Of a DNA stretch of 64,000 nucleotides, positions 24,378-35,312 are shown one piece after another. The translations under genes were made by a program, and so were the position numbers. The notes under the pieces are model-generated. The model saw only the letters and a program-made list of their open reading frames with translations. It searched no databases and was not told the origin of the DNA. Source of the DNA: Pristionchus mayeri (taxonomy: Eukaryota; Nematoda; Chromadorea; Rhabditida; Neodiplogasteridae); assembly GCA_036245805.1 (NCBI GenBank), contig BTRK01000001.1:8928001-8992000 (forward strand), read 5' to 3'. How positions within the stretch are numbered: the stretch's first letter is position 1; every line of letters starts with the position of its first letter.

Positions 24378-25617
24378 TTGGGGTGTCCGGAAAGTTCGTA
24401 TAATGCTTCGGAAAAAAGTCAGTTCGCGATCAAATGCAGTGATTGCGCAATCTGTTTGTCAACAATGTATTGCATCATTCTGACGTTGAGTAGTGAGATG
24501 ATTTAATCAGTCTCCTAGTTGCTACATTGATTCTTGTGATGGACTCCCATCTCTACCTCCGAGCAGTTTTACTTCATTACTACCGCCTTGGCCGATCCGT
24601 GAAGGAGGCCCACTCTGCCCTGGCCCAGTCGGAAGGAGCTGACGCCCCCTCCATACCCTTCTGATATAAGTGGTTCTCCCGCTTCAAGAAAGGGGAGTTT
24701 GGTCTCGATGATCAACCCCGCTCTGGACGCCCTCCCTCCCTCGATCAGCCTCTCGTTCTCCGCACACTGAAGCGCAAGCCCATGGCCAGTGTGCGTGAGT
24801 TGAAGAAGGATACTGGTACTCCCAGATCAACGGTGTCCGATATCCTCCATCGATCTGGGAAGAAGCCGAAACTCCCACAAGTGATTCCCCATGACCTCTC
24901 CCCCGAACAGCTGAAAAATCGTGTTCAAGTCTGTTGGGAATTACTCCATCGTAGATCCAATCTTCGATGGGTCAATTCCATCATCGCTACAGATGAGAAG
25001 TGGATCACGTACATAACCCTGTGAGGAGACTGCAATGGGTGGATGCAGATGAGAAGCCCACGCCCGTCCCGAAGAAGGAAGAGCACGGAAAGAAGGAACT
25101 CCTCTGCTTCTTCTTCTCAGTGCTCGGTCCCATCTACTGGGAGATCCTCGCCCCTGGCACCAGCATCAATGCCGACCTTTTCCCTGAACAACTGGAAGAT
25201 GTCGCGATCAGAGTCCCTCCCAGACCCCTGAACCAGCGCAAAATTCTTCTTCTGATGGACAATGCTCGCCCACATCGAGCGAAGATGACCCAGAAGAAAA
25301 TGGACGAGCTGAAGATCGAGAGGATTCCCCATCCATCGTATTCCCCGGATCTCTCCCCATGCGACTACCACTGCTTCCGCTCTCTCTCTGACTTCTGCAA
25401 AGGAAAGAAGTTCAAGAATAGAGATGAAGTTGTGAGGGCTTTTGTGAACTGGTCGGTCTCGAAGAAACCCGCATTCTGGAAGAGAGGAATCGAGACCCTG
25501 CCCAATCGCTGGAGGGAGGTAGTGAGAAAGAAGGGGGGATACATTGGTCACTTAGAATTGTAAAGCATTGAATAAAAATAAAAACAAAAAAATATACGAA
25601 CTTTCCGGACACCCCAA
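24378..25617 (+). mobile_element. mariner-type transposon, 1240 bp
   Basis: Perfect 25-bp TIRs, beginning TTGGGGTGTCCGGAAAGTTC, lie at 24378-24402 and 25593-25617. TA dinucleotides flank both ends (24376-24377, 25618-25619), the expected mariner target duplication. The internal transposase frame is broken (separate entry). The insertion lies in the intron between exons b and c of cyclin H copy B. The corresponding intron of copy A, near 27890, lacks it, so it arrived after the two copies separated. The perfect TIRs suggest a fairly recent insertion. Confidence 0.95.
24539..25563 (+). pseudogene. mariner transposase, D,D34D type, inactivated
   Basis: The frame begins with ATG at 24539 (MDSHLYLRAVLLHYYRLG), an N-terminal helix-turn-helix typical of mariner. 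It continues with WFSRFKKGEFGLDDQPRSGR and then the second helix-turn-helix, VRELKKDTGTPRSTVSD. The catalytic triad is intact: the first D in ATDEKW, the second in LLLMDNARPH, the third in SPCDYHCF. I count 34 residues between the second and third, which is the mariner D,D34D signature. There are two lesions. A TGA at 24662-24664 lies just before YKWFSRF, where the family often has arginine (a C-to-T change would explain it). A one-base loss just after TDEKWITY near 25015 shifts the frame. The element cannot make full transposase but could be mobilised by an intact relative. Confidence 0.93.
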
Positions 25618-26686
25618 TACTTAAACGTAATTCTTCATGACCAAAAAATATGATATAATTTTCATTTCGAACTAAACATCCTTTTGCATGATACTTCATC
25701 AATTTCGAAATTCATTTCCCAATATCAGATCGATAGATTACACACATACCTGAGATTCTCCACAAATTCGTCAACGGGCACGTAGAATTCGTCGATCTTC
25801 GTTGCGAGGTAGTAGCAAGCTGTCATCACCACCTGATGGAATAATGAATAATAGTGAAAGATATAACAATACCACTTGATGGAATAATAGTTACAAAAGC
25901 AATAACATTTGCGATACAAAAAAATTTTCATTGATAGTATTATTGTGGAACCAATTGTGAGCAAGCTGTAATTACCAACTAATCGTTCATTGGTCTCAAT
26001 AAAAATGAGGATTGAGGTAACAAACTAGTGAACTTCTTGAGACTTACGCATGCGCTATTTTAAGTTTCAGGAATGCTACATAATCGGATTGCAAACGCTT
26101 AAACAATGAACGATGAAGCCCTAGTTCAGAATAATTGCCTTCAAGAACCAAAAGCATGTAAGCTGTTTCAAGTTTCTAACACTTAATCGGAATGAAAATA
26201 CTTGGCCAATGAGTGCGGAGCTCAATGACGATTAATAAATTGAATGTAATAAGTACTGATGCTATTTCAGATTTCATGAATCATACTTAGTAGGAGCGGA
26301 AACGTTTGGAGCGCAACTGTTCCTCTTGAGACCCTATCCTCTCCTCACCTTGGGACTGTACTCCATGGCTGATTTAACGAGGAAGAATCTCTTGAAGTAG
26401 GCATAGGCCATCCATCGAATCGAAGGCCACAACTGAGGACGGAACGACTCACCGAATCTGGAGGAAGGAAGACATGGGAATTGATATTTTGATAATTTGA
26501 TATTTTTTATAACTCATGAACATGTGAGACTGTAGCTACGTTGGAGTTATTACTATTAAATATCGTAGGTAACACCAGCATCCGATTGTCTTTCCTCAAG
26601 AGCTAACAACTATAGTGAAGCAGTGAAACATAAAACAAAATGCAAAAAAATTACATTTTGTGCTTATCCTCTTTTCCTGTTCTCAC

Positions 26687-29600
26687 CTCGTCATCAGTTT
26701 CTCAACAGCCGCAGCAGCATCGGCGCCGCTCGCAGACCGACTGTCACTGGCTAGAAAAGATGATTATTCATTATTTACCCATTTCATTTCAGGAAGTCAG
26801 AATCTTACATGAGAACACTAGGGGGCAGATGCTCCATGGCTTAGGAAAACAAACAAGAAATTGATAACAATAAATAAATTGCTGTCACCATTAGCGTCAT
26901 CCACGCCCAGCAGTTTCTGCACGAAGTCCCGCAGCACCTCGGGAGATTTGGCTGCAATTTCTCTCTATTTCTCCCAATTGCCCTAACCTTTTTTTTTGAT
27001 TGACATGTGACGAGTAAATGTAAAGAGCACTGCTCAAAGTCGATTGATGTTTCAACGATTAATCAATTGCTGAAATTATCGCGAGCAATCATTCATTCCT
27101 GAATGACAGGTGCAAAAATAAAAAGCTATATTTACCAGAATTACTCTATCCCAATCGATGCAGTAATCCTACTCTCCCCTTCTCTCACCATTGCTGGCGA
27201 GTGCGTGTTTGATGGCAGCGAGGGAAATTTGCGTGGGAGCGTACAACAGCATTGTCTCGCCCAGAAGTGTCTCCTGAGGGGAAGAGGAGATTACGGTGCG
27301 TTGGACATTTCGATAATTGTTTGGAGAATATAGGCAAGCCTGTGAAAATAAAAAGTTGAACGTGATCCATGATTCCATTACGTCGTCTCATAATTGCAAA
27401 CCTGACATATTGGCAAGTTAATTGTTCTTACTGAAAGTACTGTGCAGACCATGCTACCGTACCCGCATGAATTGATTCGCAGCCGGTCGCAGCGTCTCGA
27501 TGTCGAAATTGAGAATAAGCAACGTCCGCTTCATCTCCATCAGATGACCCTGAGATAATACGGTAGGATACGGTAACTATTTGTTGTTAAAAAGAATAAA
27601 AGTTTACATGCATTAACGGAATAATGATGAAGAAGAAAAAATGAATTCTAAAAAGCCGAATTTCTATCGCCACACCCTGTGATATTCCGATTCAACAAAT
27701 CATCTTCCCAGGTTGACTGAGACATCGGCGATATGAGCGGAGGAACTTGCACAACGTCATAATCGCCCACCTCGAATGGTCGGAATGGGCAGTGGATGGT
27801 GAGTTGATACTTGAGAACTCGATGGATTTCAGGCTCGAGGGCGAGAATTCGAGCAGTGTTCTGCTCGCGAGTACCCGATCTGAAGGAGTTTGATTGGTTA
27901 CGATAATTGAGACATTATTTAAATTATTATGCGTAAGTTATGCTGCGTAACTCACGCACAATAAAGGCTAATGAACATCTCAGGAAATTTGTTTTCATTT
28001 CGAAAACCCTATGATTTTTCGTTTCAAGAGCGATATCTAAGCTTCCTCGAAGCACTTTCTCAATATGTGAAAGATTGCTTGGATAATACAATTACCTGAG
28101 ATTCTCAACAAATTCGTCAACGGGCACGTAGAATTCGTCGATCTTCGTTGCGAGGTAGTAGCAAGCTGTCATCACCACCTGATGGAATAATGAATAATAG
28201 TGATAGATAGAACAATACCAAATGATGGAAAATAGTGACAATAACAATGGCATTTGCGATAAAATAATGCTGATATATGAGTGACTATCTGAGAGAACTG
28301 ACCATAGGCCGTACAGCGAAAAATAAAGTGCTGATTTTAAGATCTCCCTAAGGATAACTTTTCACGTAGAGTTCGAAAATCGACCTTAGTAAGCCGTATC
28401 TCTGACCCCTGATTTTCTGTGGCGCGCCTCAACGCTGAGGTCGGTTTTTGTAAATCGTGAACGGTTGATCCAAACTCCATACATATATTGTAATTCTGAG
28501 AGAACTCGATAAGCATTTTTACTGTTAGAAGTGAAAAGCTAGAGATAAGCATTTTCACTGCTAGAAGTGAAAAGCTAGCCCAACTGCGAAAATTATTGTG
28601 GCCCTTTGAATCTTCAAAATTTATGTTATGAAAAGTTTTTCAATATGTATCATTTTAATTAAGATTATTAAATTCCTCGTGAAAAGTTACCCCTGGAACC
28701 AACTTTTAGTGAAAAAATTCGTGCCTCATAGGGGTCTCCTAAATCAAAGAAAAGGAAAGGTGGTTCCCTTTTCGCAGATATATGAAATTTTAAGCCGAGC
28801 AACAGCGAAATCCGATCAACTCTCTGCAGTTTCTAACAATACTAAGGTAGGGTGAAAATATAACACAGAAAAAAACGACCATAATCTCAATTCGAGAAAA
28901 TACGATTTTCTTAACTTCGATTTTTTGCATGTTTAGACTCATATATCTTTTCCATTTCGATACGAATTCCCAATTTAATAGGTAATCCAATTAGTATCAC
29001 AGAAGGACATAAGTCAGAAAATATGCAAAGTTGGGTTATTACATATAAGGAAGTTTGTCATATTTGTCCTTGAAAATGCGCCGCAGGGTTGGAAAAAAAT
29101 ATGTTTTTAATGCTAACATGCTAAATTTCGAAGACAATCAGTTGAATTTATGCATTAAAATACTTTTTCAACATAGGCGAATTGTAATTGAATTGTGAAA
29201 TTGCACATCCCCTTAATCTAAAAATTATGATGTGTTCACACCTGTAAATCTGCAATTTAAAAAAAAAACGACTCAGATTTAGCAGTAATACATAAAATAT
29301 TAGTAATTTTGTTTGGAAAAGTGCCATAAAAATATAATTTAGTAGAATTGCACACAACAGAGCTTTCAATTTAATTTCGTTCTTTTCCGATGCTCTAAAT
29401 TTTGCATTTTTAAAGTAAATATGGCAATCTTCCTTATATGTAATAACCCAAATTTTCTGACGTATGCCCTTCTGTGATACTAGAATTACCAAGAAAATTG
29501 GGAATTCATATCGAAATGGAAAAGATATATGAGTCTAAACATGCAAAAAATCGAAGTTAAGAAAATCGTATTTTCTCGAATTGAGATTATGGTCGTTTTG

Positions 29601-30926
29601 CCTGTGTTATATTTTTACCCTACCTTAGTATTGTTAGAAACTGCAGAGAGTTGATCGGATTTCGCTGTTGCTCGGCGTAAAATTTCATATATCTGCGAAA
29701 ACTGAACCACCTTTCCTTTTCTTTGATTTAGGAGACCCCTATGGGGCACGAATTGTTTCGCTAAAAGTTGGTTCCTGAGGTAACTTTTCACGAGAAATTT
29801 AAAAATCTTAATTAAAATGACACACATTGAAACACCTTTCCAGGACATAAATTTTGAAAATTTAAAGGGCCACAACTTTTTTCGCAGATGAGCTAGCTTT
29901 TCATTTTCAAAAGTAAAAATGCTTATCTCGTCGAGTTCTTTCAGAATTACTATCTATGTATGGAGTTTGGATCAACCGTTCACGATTTGCAAAAACCGAC
30001 CTCAGCGTTGAGGCGCTCCACAGAAAATCAGGGGTCAGAGATACGGCTTACTAAGGTCGATTTTAGAACTCTACGTGAAAAGTTACCCTTAGGGAGATCT
30101 TAAAATCAGCACTTTATTTTTCGCTGTACAGCCTATAGTGATATTGTTCGGTTCTCTCAGATAGTAACTCATATTTCGTCGATATTACTATCGTGGAACC
30201 AATTGTGTAGTAGCACACACCACCTGATGGTCTCAATAACAATGTCGGGCACTTCTTCAATATTTGACCCCCCCCCCCCCCCCGTCCTTCCCTACACCAC
30301 TCAATTTATGTATCTCTCATTGAATTTCGGTTACACAGGCCCTCTGCGATTGGGAGGGAATGAGAAATGGTAGGGGAGGGGTGCGGGTGGGCCAAATATC
30401 GAAGAAGTGCCCAATGGCGTTTCAGATAAAAAACAAGTTAACTTCAGGAGATACCCTGATTCAAGTTTCAGGGGCGATACCTAATTGATTTGAAAACATT
30501 TGAGCGATGAACATTGCAGTCCTAAGCCAAAATAATAGCCCAAACCTAAATTACTTCAGCTCGTCGCTTCGCTCCGAGCTGAAGTCAAACCTTCACTAAC
30601 CAACTCCGGAGACGCCATTTACGGTTTCAGGGGTGATTCTTAATCGGCTTGGAAACACTTGAGCAATATAAGTGGAGGTCCAGCTAGCAAAATACAAAAA
30701 AAATATTCCTGTGGTAATATTTACGCATCCACTACTACTTTTGATCTTGGAACTGTACTGAAGCTATTTCAGATTTCATCAGTCAGAGTTAGTCAGAGAC
30801 AAATATAGCTTTGATACCCTATACCTTGGGACTGTACTCTATGCCTGATTTAACGAGGAAGAAGCTCTTGAAGTAGGCGTAGGCAATCCATCGAATCGAA
30901 GGCCACAACTGAACGAATCACTGAAT
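26687..30926 (-). pseudogene. cyh-1: Cyclin H-like pseudogene, copy A
   Basis: This is the copy upstream of copy B in the same tandem set. The exons are: a 30825-30926; b 28096-28178 (VVMTACYYLATKIDEFY); c 27771-27879; d 27463-27549 (EMKRTLLILNFDIETLRPAA); e 27189-27273 (LLYAPTQISLAAIKHALASN); f about 26889-26975; g 26687-26750 (SASGADAAAAVEKLMTR). Exon a is 102 nt against 109 in copy B because seven bases are missing inside the FRPQLW region, which shifts the frame. Upstream of AAKSPEV in exon f, a TAG lies in frame. Exons h and i are absent, and copy B begins right after g. Splice sites of b-e and g look good. A 1.9-kb palindromic element sits in the a-b intron. Confidence 0.78.
28275..30174. 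mobile_element. 1.9-kb palindromic (foldback) element in a cyclin H intron
   Basis: The two halves are imperfect reverse complements from end to end. The outer ends are 'ATATGAGTGACTATCTGAGAG' minus its last base and the near-complement 'CTCTCAGATAGTAACTCATA'. Inside, 'AAGTGCTGATTTTAAGATCT' near 28330 is answered near 30100, and 'CCTTTTCTTTGATTTAGGAG' near 29715 answers 28735. Copy B has no such insert at the matching point of its a-b intron (near 25935), so this is an insertion. The short open frames inside (for example 28628-28855 and 29615-29875) mirror each other and are by-products of the palindrome. No transposase was seen. Confidence 0.75.
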
Positions 30927-31670
30927 CTGGAGGAAGGGCGGCATGGGAATTGATAATTTGATAATTTGATATTTTTTTAAAACCCATGAACATGTGAGAT
31001 CGTAGCTACATTTGAGCTATTACTATTAAATAGCGCACGTAACACCAATGTCCCTAGCGTAATTTTCGACAAACGATAATCAACAAAATTGTATGTTATG
31101 GAAAGCAAAATATTTCTATTTCGGGATCGTGGTTCATTATTTTTACCGAACAGTAAAACAAAAATAAATTTTAATTAGATCTACTTGGCCATTACGCAGA
31201 ATTTGTGGTGGTGTAGCAGTAGCACCCGAGCAAATGAAAATAAGAAATTAATGTTTTTTTTTAAATGAGGAATAAACTCAATGTTCAAATTTTGAAGATA
31301 TCATATGCACTACCTAGAGCTCCACAACGATAAGAAGCTCCGAAATTTTCGCATTGGTATCTCCATTCCGAACAGAGTTACAGCTAGTTGGCTGGGAGCC
31401 AGATCAGGGAAAGCTCAGGGAAGGGGCGAGATAGCACGCGGCTTGAGGAAAGGGCGTCCCTAGGTGAAACATATTCCAACCGGGCGCACGTTTGCATTTA
31501 ATCCTCCTTTAAGGATTAGAAGGACGAGGAACTAAATGGAGAACGACGGTTAGCGATATGTGATAACGTGAAGCTCAATTGTGCCTTCGTGTAATTCATT
31601 AAAATAAAAAGTAATATCACGAGAACAACCCGATGTTCGTACTTGTATGTATTTCTACAACGCTATGCAA
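30175..31670. other. Cyclin H intron remainder and intergenic DNA
   Basis: It contains a C run of about 15 near 30265 and AT-rich filler with pieces resembling the a-b intron of copy B (for example the 'GGAACCAATTGTG' block). Upstream of exon a (30927-31670) I see no further cyclin H exon. The missing N-terminal exons are therefore either outside the duplicated unit or lost. Confidence 0.4.
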
Positions 31671-31770
31671 TTAAACTAGCGACCTTCGGTCGCTACGTGG
31701 TTCGCGGGGTTGTGTTTTAAGGATAACAATTGGACGCGACTGGTGAGAGCCTGCTTAAAACGTTGTAAAA

Positions 31771-31858
31771 GGCTCGTGAGGCCTCGGGCAATTCGAAAAA
31801 GTTTGGATGGGGCTTCGCCCCATCCAAACTTTTTTGAATCACCCTCGGCCTCACGAGC
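31771..31858. repeat. Long near-perfect stem-loop
   Basis: The left half, 'GCTCGTGAGGCCTCGGGC' then 'AAGTTTGGATGGGGC', is answered after a TTC loop by 'GCCCCATCCAAACTT' and then 'CTCGGCCTCACGAGC'. The stem is about 40 bp with a few mismatches. It is not followed by a U tract of the terminator kind and lies in eukaryotic repeat DNA, so I do not call it a terminator. Confidence 0.75.
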
Positions 31859-31979
31859 CTTTCACAACGCCTACGCTGCGGGGAGTGAGAGCAGGTTGGG
31901 ATGGTGTGGCGGGTGGTGCACGGGGTGCATTTGAGTTTTCTGCGATTTTGTAAAATGCACCATGTTGTGTGGTGTGCTG

Positions 31980-32975
31980 AAAGTGCTCGTCGTGAGGATG
32001 CTAACGGTCAAGGTCCGACGTCACACGGACGTGTTTGAGCCAAGTTAGATCGATTTGAAGAAAAGAGATCAAAGATCAAAGATCAAGTTTAATATTTTAA
32101 AAGCGCTCGCCATGGGGATGCCAACAGTCAAGGTCCAATCCTTCTACGATGATTTTGAAGCGAGTTAGAGCCATTTGAAGAAAAAGATCAAACTGCAAAC
32201 TACAAAGATCAAAGATCAAACTTTAAAAGCGCTCGCCATGGGGATGCCAGCGGTCAAGGTCCAATCCTTCTACGATGATTTTGAGCCAAGTTATAGCCAT
32301 TTGAAGAAAAAGATCAAACTACAAACTACAAAGATCAAAGATCAAACTTTAAAAGCGCTCGCCATGGGGATGCCAACGGTCAAGGTCCTAACCTTCTACG
32401 ATGACTTTGAAGCGAGTTATAGCCATTTGAAGAAAAAGATCAAACTACAAACAACAAAGATCAAAGATCAAACTTTAAAAGCGCTCGCCATGGGGATGCC
32501 AACGGTCAAGGTCCTAACCTTCTACGATGACTTTGAAGCGAGTTAGAGCCATTTGAAGAAAAAGATCAAACTACAAACTACAAAGATCAAAGATCAAACT
32601 TTAAAAGCGCTCGCCATGGGGATGCCAACGGTCAAGGTCCTAACCTTCTACGATGACTTTGAAGCGAGTTATAGCCATTTGAAGAAAAAGATCAAACTAC
32701 AAACTACAATGATCAAAGATCAAACTTTAAGAGCGCTCGCCATGGGGATGCCAACAGTCAAGGTCCTAACCTTCTACGATGACTTTGAAGCGAGTTAGAG
32801 CCATTTGAAGAAAAAGATCAAACTACAAACTACAAAGATCAAAGATCAAACTTTAAAGCGCTCGCCATGGGGATGCCAACGGTCAAGGTCCGACGTCACA
32901 CGGACGTGTTTGAGCAAAGGTAGAGCGATTTGAAGAAAGAGATATCAAAGATCAAAGATCAAGTTAAAAATTTTG
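31980..32975 (+). repeat. 126-bp minisatellite, about eight units
   Basis: Unit landmarks are 'AAAGCGCTCGCCATGGGGAT', 'CCAACGGTCAAGGTCCTAAC' and 'AAGATCAAAGATCAAACTT'. The GCGCTC block starts at 32103, 32229, 32355, 32481, 32607 and 32733 (exactly 126 bp apart) and at 32858 (125 bp). The first and last units are diverged and contain 'GACGTCACACGGACGTG'. Because 126 is a multiple of three, the array gives open frames with a 42-residue repeat (LKALAMGMPTVKVLTFYDD). I regard these as a by-product and not a gene. The left boundary of the giant palindrome falls inside this array. Confidence 0.9.
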
Positions 32976-33041
32976 GACGGACAGACAGACAGATGTTACG
33001 ATATTTCTTTATACAGTAATAATTCAAATAATGATAATAAA

Positions 33042-33120
33042 TAGCTGTCCTATCTTTGTGGAAGGCGGCGAGGAACTCGACGAGTTTCTCCCGATTTCGC
33101 AGTAGAATGTCTGCGATCGG
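33042..33120 (-). pseudogene. mop-25: Mo25-like C-terminal exon fragment (left arm)
   Basis: The minus strand reads PIADILLRNREKLVEFLAAF followed by HKDRT. This corresponds to the C-terminal helices of Mo25. The equivalent piece of the left Mo25 copy is at 19365-19446 and differs by a few residues (TAFHND there, AAFHKD here). Sequence upstream of PIADILL ('GACATTCTACATTCTACTCC') looks like a small local duplication. The last exon of the family (DEQFNDEKAYLIKQI region) is not seen. Confidence 0.7.
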
Positions 33121-33892
33121 AGTAGAATGTAGAATGTCTTGTTCGGATTCGCCACGAACACACTAACAATGGTTCATTAACTAGTGCTAGACTTTGGTTT
33201 TATAAGTGATTTTTTTCATCTGACGATCCAAGCAATATTGCAAAAAGGAACCACCAGCAACAATGAGAACCTTGTGAAACACGAAATTTGATAAGCTCTC
33301 AATAATTCGATGCGGCAAAAATGATTAAACTGAAGACAATATCTTTAGAACTTCTAATATTGTACGCATATATTCGTTCCCAACATAATATATGACAATT
33401 AAACGTTATTTTAATTTTAAAAAAACAATGAAATGTAATAACACGTCACGGGCTAAATTTCAATAACATATCGTCAAGATCCAACTACAGACTCCATAGC
33501 TTCTTCCCAAGAGCAGCAAGAATATATGTAAGAAACTACCATTCCAGTTCCCCTGTTTGAGTTTAGTCAGTTCGTGAATCACAATATTAATAATAATAAT
33601 CTATTGATTTCTTGTCATTATCTTTCTCTTTGTACTCGCGTTTCTACCTGGACCGCATAAATATTATTATTATAACTAATCGGGGCATGAATGCAACACT
33701 TCTTCTGGTGTGAGTGAAGCACGAACTTTGAATGAACGTTTAGAGAGCATCCATTTTTTGAAATATTGCATCGACAACACATCATTGATGGCTTGCTCCC
33801 ACAAACTTACGCAGGTTGTGAAGCACAAATGTTCATGATGATTGAGTAATTCGCGTAGGACTAGAAAACTAATGTTAACACTATTCCTGCAC

Positions 33893-33986
33893 GTTGAATA
33901 CATGGAAGGCCTCGAACTGTATGTTCTTGCTCTTCTCCTTCAGCAGATTCATCATCAGCTTCATGTTGTCCGGATTAGAAATGTAC
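33893..33986 (-). pseudogene. mop-25: Mo25-like exon fragment (left arm)
   Basis: After a CTGCAG acceptor the minus strand reads [20 protein letters not shown] and then [11 protein letters not shown]. This matches the well-conserved Mo25 segment between the DRHNF region and the C-terminal helices. At the donor side the sequence is AAC then GTGCAG, a poor donor, and read-through meets a TAG within three codons. Together with 33042-33120 it forms the C-terminal half of one Mo25 copy. An identical exon lies on the plus strand at 54730-54823. Confidence 0.75.
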
Positions 33987-34263
33987 CTGCAGTAATGTCT
34001 TAGTTCGAAAATTGTATTTTTATTGTTATGGAGCACGAGCACCGTTAACTGATTCGAAGCCAGCGGATGTCGGAATGACCGAACAGTGAAGCGCCTCTGC
34101 ACCTTGCTTCATCAAGGTCACACAGTTGAACGGTATATAACGAGAATTGAGAAAATGGTATATCACTACAACGTTTGCGATGGTGCAAAAATACGTTTAC
34201 TGACAGAGCCCTGATCCCTGATTCATCAGAGCATTATTGGTGAGTTTGTCAGAAGTATATTAA

Positions 34264-35312
34264 GAGAGGAATCGCGAGAATATCACCCATTTGAGGGGGG
34301 TTCGCGGCGGTAAAACACAAAATCATCCTATCCAGATCTAAACTTGGTGGAAGGCATTTCAAATGATGCTCTTTCAAACTGCGTCGTCAGAATTTTGATA
34401 ACGCGCTTCAGCGAAAAGATAGAGACTAACTTTCTTCAGATGAAATGTTTAGCTCATCGTGCACTACATTTCTAGCCATGACTCGGGGCGCTAACACTAT
34501 GCAGACCCAAAGTACAGTTTTGCCCTTGTCCTTGGTTCCCTCAGGTGGAATTTCGTATTTCTAGGTGCGCCCTTTCTATGAATAGCTTAGAGGGACATTC
34601 CTACATTATTTGAAAGTGATTTAGCGCATATGGACCCAACTCTCAAGTCGAGAAGGATCTGAAAATCGACTTTCAATTTTCTGGTCTGGTCGTAATTTTG
34701 ACCCAATGGAAGTACTGTATTGAGGTCGGAAACAATTTTAAATGTTGTTTTGGACGATTATGGACCAATTTGAGACCAAAAGCTGCCAGTTGGAGGTAAT
34801 GGAGTGTTTCGGTTTATGACCCATTCTGAAGTCGCCGTACAAAAAGTCACGCCCTTTTTTTACCCCCTTCAATTTGGCTAATTTTTGGCGTGAAGTTAGT
34901 CACACATAGGGTCTATCAATCGCGCATAGTTATTCAGCGCAGTTTTTCCGATTTCCAGAATTCGGTCATTTTTGGTGGACCCGACCACCCTGCACTGGGG
35001 CGTGCACGGGGAATGACATGCTCAACATAAAAGTTGTAGAGAATGTTTTCAGCTTTCTTTCTATGTAAAGAATGAGTCTCTATCTTTATTGCAAACGGAA
35101 TTATGAGTATTTAAGTGGGCCCGATTTGACCTCTGAAAAGTGAATGTCCCATGTTTGGCCTTCTGAATCTCGAAGATGACGACAGTTATCAAAATTCTGA
35201 CTACGCAGTTTGAAAGAGAATAATTTGAAATGCCTTAGACCAAGCGTAGATCTGGATAGGATGATTTTGTGTTTTCCGCCGCGGAGAAGGTGATTCTCTC
35301 GTGATGTCTCTC
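34264..35312. mobile_element. 1.05-kb TIR element with TTAA target (left arm)
   Basis: TTAA flanks both ends (34260-34263 and 35313-35316). The inverted ends are about 150 bp long. They begin GAGAG and include 'AAATCATCCTATCCAGATCT' on the left, answered by its complement near 35255, and 'CAAACTGCGTCGTCAGAATT', answered near 35190. The interior is unique and non-coding. TTAA specificity and the end sequence resemble the larger element at 59911-61796. Confidence 0.7.

Larger units (their letters stand above)
22663..26457 (-). pseudogene. cyh-1: Cyclin H-like pseudogene, copy B (longest copy)
   Basis: This is the longest cyclin H copy, covering the cyclin fold and most of the C-terminal part. 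The exons, minus strand, are: a 26349-26457 (FRPQLWPSIRWMAYAYFKRF); b 25750-25832 (VVMTACYYLATKIDEFY); c 24227-24335 (TREQNTARILALEPEILRVL); d 23918-24004 (IEMKRTLLLLNFDIGTLRPA); e 23616-23700 (LLYAPSQIALAAIKHALASN); f remnant about 23370-23429; g 23132-23195; h 22663-22738 (LEQICECVRSGVAAVPSP). Donors and TTCAG-type acceptors fit for a-e and h. It is broken in f, where most of the exon is lost and a short piece with the donor is duplicated, and in g, where a TAG replaces the glutamate codon of VEKLM. Exon i is absent. A mariner sits between exons b and c. No N-terminal exons were recognised upstream. Confidence 0.8.
31675..33012 (+). mobile_element. Possible Helitron/Helentron-like non-autonomous element
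   Basis: It opens with a compact hairpin 'AGCGACCTTCGGTCGCT' and then 'ACGTGGTTCGCGGGG'. It carries a long stem-loop at 31771-31858 and a 126-bp minisatellite core, and closes with 'GGACGGACAGACAGACAG' and 'GTTACGATATTTCTTTATA'. A diverged end piece of the same kind recurs near 63468-63515. Minisatellite cores and end hairpins are known from Helitron-related non-autonomous elements. I cannot show the diagnostic ends, so the class is an inference. Confidence 0.35.

Noticed and set aside
25117..25551. 144-codon minus-strand frame over the mariner
   Set aside because: It is a shadow of the transposase frame on the plus strand, which carries the D,D34D motifs.
28628..29875. Matching 75-86-codon frames at 28628 and 29615
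   Set aside because: They are the two halves of one fold-back element, not a gene pair.
31771..31858. Strong stem-loop considered as a transcription terminator
   Set aside because: There is no U tract and the context is nuclear eukaryotic repeat DNA, so a bacterial-type terminator makes no sense.
32175..32798. Open frames with a repeated LKALAMGMPTVKVLTFYDD-type peptide
   Set aside because: They come from a 126-bp minisatellite whose length is divisible by three. Several units contain stops, and the mirror array is truncated.
32100..32900. Regular 126-bp repeats considered as a CRISPR array
   Set aside because: The whole unit repeats with no unique spacers, and the organism is a nematode.
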